Source of the DNA: Pseudomonadota bacterium
GTDB taxonomy: Bacteria > Chloroflexota > UBA6077 > JAJPGT01
Assembly: GCA_021325655.1 (NCBI GenBank)
Contig: JAJPGT010000026.1
Coordinates: 1-37,969, forward strand
Length of the DNA: 37,969 nucleotides
Direction: 5' to 3'
Within the stretch, counting starts at the first letter, position 1. Each line of letters begins with the position of its first letter. The notes below the pieces were generated by a model, which searched no databases, was not told where the DNA came from, and was given only the letters and a program-made list of their open reading frames with translations. Made by a program: the position numbers and the translations under genes. Of the stretch, positions 34,590-37,969 are shown piece by piece.

Positions 34590-35266
34590 TGCGCACCCCC
34601 TCGCTCAGCGGCCAGCAGCAGCCGCTCCAGCGCCGCCTCCCAGGTGGGTAGCCCCTCGCGGATGCGGTAGCGATAGAGGCGGTCGAAGATATCCCGGTGG
34701 ACGCGGACCCAGGCGCTATTCGGGAAGTAGCGGTCCATCATCCGCTTCCAGAGCTCGATCGGGAGCCGGCACTGCGCCTCCTTCGTCCAGGGGATTTGTG
34801 CCGCCTGCAGCCCCGCGCTGCCAGCGTAGAAGACGGTGCCGCTGAACAGGAGCTCCAGCGGCGCCTCCCCGCCCTCCAGCGCGTGGAAATACTTTGCGCT
34901 CACCACTTCGAAGTCGTAGGTGCAGGGGACCGGCATCTCGACCACCGTGCTCCCATTGAACGGCGGCACCAGCGTGGTGATGTGCGTCCAGAGCAGGCTC
35001 TTCAGGGTGTCACCCCAGCGGGCAGTCTCGCCGAACAGCTCGACCAGGCGCTCCTGCTCCCGAGCCGAGTAGGCGCGCTGCGCCGGCACGATCCGAATCT
35101 GCGTGGTGAGCGCGATCGAGCGGATCGGCTCCGCCGCCAGGTTCCGAATGCCCAGCTTGAACAGCAGGGTTGGGGTGGCGGCGAATTCGAGAACGTCGGC
35201 GCTCTCTACGCGAAAGTCAAGCTCGGGCACCACTCCGCCCCGGTGCGAACGGCGTGCAATGATCAC
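34586..35266 (-). CDS. Hydrogenase-cluster protein (DUF6084-like)
   Basis: This protein of up to 226 aa has a start that overlaps the small upstream gene (GTGA at 35266), the same coupling used by its neighbours. A second start, GTG 35230 with GGCGGAG nearby, would begin at VPELDFRVESADVLEF and may be the true N-terminus. Motifs are ATPTLLFKLGIRN, EMPVPCTYDFEVVSAKYFHAL, LLFSGTVFYAG and RYFPNSAWVRVHRDIFDRLYRY. I associate these with DUF6084 (number from memory), a family of hydrogenase gene clusters. The function is unknown. The N-terminal part looks like a beta-sandwich. Confidence 0.7.
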   Translation of the reverse strand: MIIARRSHRGGVVPELDFRVESADVLEFAATPTLLFKLGIRNLAAEPIRSIALTTQIRIVPAQRAYSAREQERLVELFGETARWGDTLKSLLWTHITTLVPPFNGSTVVEMPVPCTYDFEVVSAKYFHALEGGEAPLELLFSGTVFYAGSAGLQAAQIPWTKEAQCRLPIELWKRMMDRYFPNSAWVRVHRDIFDRLYRYRIREGLPTWEAALERLLLAAERGGAQ

Positions 35267-35481
35267 GCCGGCGGCAGATTCGGCATCCGCGGGTCGATCG
35301 GATTCCTCGACTCGGGGTTGATGCCAGTGGAGCGGGCGGCCGTCGCCCGGCCATCGGGGAGGTGGCCGGCCTGGCGCTCGTAGCTACCGAGCTCGTTGCC
35401 CTCCCGCACCCCGGGCTCATGCGCCGGTGTCGACGGTGTCGTCTGCGGCTTGCCGACACGGATGTTGCTGATCGTCCTCAC
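35263..35481 (-). CDS. Small 72-residue protein of the hydrogenase operon
   Basis: GTG 35481 has a strong GGGAGGAG site 7 nt upstream, and the stop overlaps the next gene (GTGA). The peptide starts VRTISNIRVGKPQTTPST and ends RNPIDPRMPNLPPA. It is Pro-, Asn- and Arg-rich, without Cys, membrane segment or clear helix, so it is probably extended or disordered. A much longer frame to 36066 is antisense-like noise over the neighbouring gene; the ribosome site and coupling fix the short version. It may bind another cluster protein. No family is recognised. Confidence 0.6.
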   Translation of the reverse strand: MRTISNIRVGKPQTTPSTPAHEPGVREGNELGSYERQAGHLPDGRATAARSTGINPESRNPIDPRMPNLPPA

Positions 35482-35516
35482 CTCTCGTCTCCTCCCGTAG
35501 CAGCCTGCTGTCCTGC

Positions 35517-36164
35517 TCAGACGTTCGGAACCGGTTTGGAGCGCTCGCGCAGCGCCGCGAAGAACCGCCCGATCTCCCGCCAGACCTCCTGCCCGCCGCC
35601 GAGACCGCGCCAGTGCATCCGGATCAGCCCGACCAGGCGGTAGCAGTCGTCGATCGGGACCAGGAAGTGCTCTCGCGCTCCCCGCGCCCGGTTCACCAGG
35701 AGCGCCTCGATGTCCGGCTGCATGCTGGCGAGCACCGGGTTGCGCTGCTCCAGCTCCGACCAGGTGTGTAGCTCCAGGAGCGACTCGGTGGCGCCCATCG
35801 GGCCGGGGTACAACGCCACGACCCGGTGCGCCGGCGTGCTGTGGAAGAAGAACGCCATCCCCACGGGGATCCGCAGGCGCTCCCATTCCGACTCGCTCAT
35901 CTGGAAGTCCCGCAGTTCCAGGCGGCGATCGGGAATGAGCCGGTACTTGCCCTCGCTCGCCGCCTCGCGGTTGAAGAGGATCGAGCAGGCCCGGCAGACG
36001 CAGGCGATCTCCCGCCTGGACGTATCCAGCAGGTGCCGGTGCTCCGGCGGGATCGGCTCGCTGCACAGCTCGCAGCGCTCCAGCGCCGCCTCCGCCGCTT
36101 CGGCCGCCCTGCGGGCGAACCGTTGCAGCGTCGCGAAAGGCCGCGCAGCCTCTTGCTCAGCCAT
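35517..36164 (-). CDS. Hydrogenase-cluster zinc-ribbon-like protein (DUF5947-like)
   Basis: The start is ATG 36164 with an AGGGAGG site close upstream, giving 215 aa; upstream frame extension to 36368 is Arg/Gly-rich shadow. After a helical N-terminus come C31 and C34 (CELC), then C57 and C60 (CRAC), a likely zinc or iron site. RVVALYPGPMGATESLLELHTW, LASMQPDIEALLVNRARG and HFLVPIDDCYRLVGLIRMHW follow. I recall this as DUF5947, a companion of group 1h hydrogenases. A role in assembly is inferred from context. It lies 8 nt after the NifU-like gene. Confidence 0.72.
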   Translation of the reverse strand: MAEQEAARPFATLQRFARRAAEAAEAALERCELCSEPIPPEHRHLLDTSRREIACVCRACSILFNREAASEGKYRLIPDRRLELRDFQMSESEWERLRIPVGMAFFFHSTPAHRVVALYPGPMGATESLLELHTWSELEQRNPVLASMQPDIEALLVNRARGAREHFLVPIDDCYRLVGLIRMHWRGLGGGQEVWREIGRFFAALRERSKPVPNV

Positions 36165-36172
36165 ACCCTCCC

Positions 36173-37039
36173 TCAGCTCGCCCCGGCCAGGGCGACCCGG
36201 ACCGTGCCTCCCGCCTCCACGAGCAGCGGGACTGGCTCCAGGTGCAGCTCCTGCGCGTCCAGGCACCGCCCGGCGCGGCGAACGTCGTAGCGGTGCCCGC
36301 ATTCGGGACAGGTCAGCTCGGCCCCGTGCAGGCCGCCCCGTTCGAGCGACTCCCCGCAGCCAGGACACGGCGGCCGGTAGGCGTAGAGATCTCCGTCCAG
36401 CTTCATGAACAGCACCGGCTGGCCCGCGACCTGCTTGAGCAGCAGCCCGTCGCCGGCGAGCTGCGGTAGCCCGCCCACCGTGGCCCAGGCGGAGCGCTCC
36501 GCCTGCTGCAGGCTGGACAGGGCGACGAAGCTCCCCGCTGGCCGCGGCCGCGGCTCGACCATGCCCTCGGCCTCGACGCGGTCCACGTCCGGGGCGGCCT
36601 GCTGGATCGCCTCCTCGATCGCCAGCTTCAGCGTTGCGGTGGACGAGGGACAGCCGCTGCAGCTCCCCTGGAGCCGCAGGCGGGCCACTCCGTCCGCCAC
36701 CCCCAGCAGCTCGACGTTCCCGCCGTGGGACTCCAGGTAGGGGCGCACCTCCTCCAGGGCCCGCCGCACCCGGGTCTCTACGTCCGCCGGGTGCAGCCCG
36801 TGCAGCAGCAGCAGGTGCGACACCAGCTCGTCCGCGGCGAACGCCTCCAACAGCTCCTCCCGGCCGAGCCGCGCGACACTGTCCAGCATGCGCGCCAGCC
36901 CCTCGCCGTACAGCTCCAGGAGCGCCTGCACCGTCTCCGCAATGATCGACCTAGCGCCCGGATCCGCCAGCGCCTCGATCTGCTCCAGCAGCGAGTCCAC
37001 CCGGGCAACGCGCCGACGGACCTCGTCGTCCCGCAGCAT
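36173..37039 (-). CDS. NifU-domain iron-sulfur protein of the Hhy hydrogenase (HhyE-like)
   Basis: This 288-aa protein has an N-terminal helical part (1-85), a NifU C-terminal-type domain with YLESHGGNVELLGV and GSCSGCPSS (C127, C130), then a Rieske-ferredoxin-like domain with PPCPGCGES and LTCPECGHRYD (C225, C228, C244, C247). True Rieske sites have CxH...CxxH; here all four positions are Cys. NifU-domain proteins encoded with mycobacterial Huc and Hhy hydrogenases are required for electron transfer or maturation, so it probably relays electrons from HhyS to the respiratory chain. ATG 37039 has a GGGAGGAGG site that can be trapped in a hairpin (37040-37088). Confidence 0.85.
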   Translation of the reverse strand: MLRDDEVRRRVARVDSLLEQIEALADPGARSIIAETVQALLELYGEGLARMLDSVARLGREELLEAFAADELVSHLLLLHGLHPADVETRVRRALEEVRPYLESHGGNVELLGVADGVARLRLQGSCSGCPSSTATLKLAIEEAIQQAAPDVDRVEAEGMVEPRPRPAGSFVALSSLQQAERSAWATVGGLPQLAGDGLLLKQVAGQPVLFMKLDGDLYAYRPPCPGCGESLERGGLHGAELTCPECGHRYDVRRAGRCLDAQELHLEPVPLLVEAGGTVRVALAGAS

Positions 37040-37088
37040 GCCTCCTCCCTGGGAGCACGGGAGGAGGCCGTCAGGCGGGCCTCCTCCC
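37040..37088 (-). promoter_or_regulatory. Alternative hairpins that can mask the ribosome site of the NifU-like gene
   Basis: On the mRNA, segment A GGGAGGAGGC (37088-37079), segment B GCCTCCTCCC (37068-37059) and segment C GGGAGGAGGC (37049-37040) are perfect copies or complements. B can pair with A (10-nt loop) or with C (9-nt loop), not both. C is the Shine-Dalgarno of the downstream gene, directly before ATG 37039. A begins 8 nt after the hydrogenase stop codon, so a terminating ribosome would cover part of it. Confidence 0.55.
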
Positions 37089-37096
37089 CGGCTGCG

Positions 37097-37969
37097 CTAG
37101 CCGCGGAGCCCGAGCATCGGGGAGTGCCGCTGCTCCAGCACCCGACCGTTCCCCAGGTACATATGCACCCCACAGGGGAGGCAGGGGTCGAAGCTGCGCA
37201 CCGCGCGCATGATGTCGATCCCCTTGAAGTTGTCCGGGCCGTTCTCTTCGAAGATCGGCGTGCCCTGCACGGAATCCTCGTAGGGGCCCGGGGTGCCGTA
37301 GATGTCGCGCGGGCTGGCGTTCCACGGCGTGGGCGGGTAGGGATGGTAGTTGGCGATCTTGCGGTCGCGAATCACCAGGTGGTGGGAGAGCACGCCGCGC
37401 ACTGCCTCGTGGAAGCCACAGCCGATCGCCTCCTCGGGGACCTCGAAGTCCTGGAAGACCTTCAGCTCCCCCTTGCGCACGTGCTCCATCGCCCGCTCCA
37501 GGAAGTAGAACGCCACCGCCGCGGAGTAGATCACGAAATAGGCCCGCGCTCGGTCTCGCTCGATGGCGTTGGACCACGGCGGGATCTTCCACTCGAACTG
37601 CATCTCGGGAAACCGGGCCGACCTGGGTAGGTTGATCTGGACGCTATGGCCGGTCGCCTTGACGTAGCCGACGTCGACCAGGCCGGCCAGGGCAGTCACC
37701 CAGAGGCGGGCGATCGCGCCGCCGCCTGTGTCCAGTGCCAGGTGGTCGCCCGTCCGCTTGTCCAGCCAGCGCGGACTCATTACCCAGCTATAGTTCCCAC
37801 CCTCCAGGTTCCGCTTCTGCGGCTTGGGGATCGTGGTCTGGTTCCACGGGTGCCGCTTGTCCACCGGGTTGCCCAGCGGGTCGCGGGTGATGAACGTCTC
37901 CTCGTTCTCCCAGTCCTCGTAATACGAGCTACCGAGGAGGATGCGGATACCCAGGTTGATATCCACCAG
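37097..37969 (-). CDS. hhyL: [NiFe] hydrogenase group 1h large subunit, C-terminal part
   Basis: The gene runs off the right edge; about 290 C-terminal residues are present. HPYPPTPWNASPRDIYGTPGPYEDS, FEENGPDNFKGIDIMRAVRSFD and DPCLPCGVHMYLG are characteristic of the high-affinity group 1h (formerly group 5) enzyme. The DPCxxC Cys pair binds nickel and bridges to iron. A tail of about 21 residues follows the DPCLPCGVH motif, a candidate for processing by the protease at 33264. The first Cys pair (L1) and the small subunit lie outside the window. The enzyme oxidises trace atmospheric H2 at the membrane in characterised Chloroflexota and Actinobacteria. Confidence 0.92.
   Translation of the reverse strand: MVDINLGIRILLGSSYYEDWENEETFITRDPLGNPVDKRHPWNQTTIPKPQKRNLEGGNYSWVMSPRWLDKRTGDHLALDTGGGAIARLWVTALAGLVDVGYVKATGHSVQINLPRSARFPEMQFEWKIPPWSNAIERDRARAYFVIYSAAVAFYFLERAMEHVRKGELKVFQDFEVPEEAIGCGFHEAVRGVLSHHLVIRDRKIANYHPYPPTPWNASPRDIYGTPGPYEDSVQGTPIFEENGPDNFKGIDIMRAVRSFDPCLPCGVHMYLGNGRVLEQRHSPMLGLRG

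Overview
The window is GC-rich, gene-dense bacterial DNA with short intergenic gaps, frequent ATGA/GTGA stop-start overlaps and GTG starts. The partial [NiFe] hydrogenase at the right edge carries group 1h (Hhy) signature sequence, and it sits in a cluster of small conserved proteins of the kind found beside such enzymes in Actinobacteria and Chloroflexota. Together with the nucleoside and peptide ABC systems and the GAF-rich kinase, this suggests a Chloroflexota bacterium of the Thermomicrobia/Sphaerobacter type. That placement is inference; no rRNA or tRNA is visible.

Layout. 1-31: likely 5' end of an IS5-type transposase. 104-5973 (minus): nucleoside-import operon (BMP lipoprotein, fused ATPase, two permeases), a frameshifted cytidine deaminase and an ATC-hydrolase-like protein, with a promoter at 6178-6206. 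6255-8361 (minus): GMC oxidoreductase and a small membrane protein. 8453-12005 (plus): three-gene amide-ligase operon (ATP-grasp, circularly permuted ATP-grasp, YbdK-like GCS2). 11971-15733 (minus): four-GAF histidine kinase and a thiol-dependent isomerase-like protein. 15887-18224 (plus): threonine dehydratase-like PLP enzyme and an amidohydrolase. 18313-20264 (minus): small membrane protein, ModA and a secreted molybdopterin-domain protein behind a promoter framed by an inverted repeat. 20450-20955 (plus): promoter, 32-residue leader peptide, alternative hairpins, a strong intrinsic terminator and small ORFs. 21070-25098 (minus): decayed intradiol dioxygenase, MFS transporter, MBL-rhodanese protein and an ArsM-like methyltransferase whose frame is crossed by an in-frame TGA. 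A divergent LysR regulator follows at 25213. 26312-37969 (minus): family-5 ABC transporter (two permeases and a binding lipoprotein), a duplicated amidotransferase-like protein, hydrogenase accessory and maturation genes, a NifU/4-Cys iron-sulfur protein, and the 3' part of the hydrogenase large subunit.

The strongest unusual signal is the methyltransferase at 24319-25098. TGA 24490-24492 falls where I recall related ArsM-like enzymes having a conserved Cys. The frame continues for 56 homologous-looking codons to a second stop just before the next gene, and a 6-bp hairpin with a GGA loop lies 18 nt after the TGA, where bacterial SECIS elements lie. It is a strong selenoprotein candidate. Also notable are the three-ligase operon, the mutually exclusive hairpins over the ribosome site between hhyL and the NifU-like gene, the unannotated 72-aa and 39-aa proteins in the hydrogenase cluster, and the peptide/nickel-type transporter coupled to that cluster.
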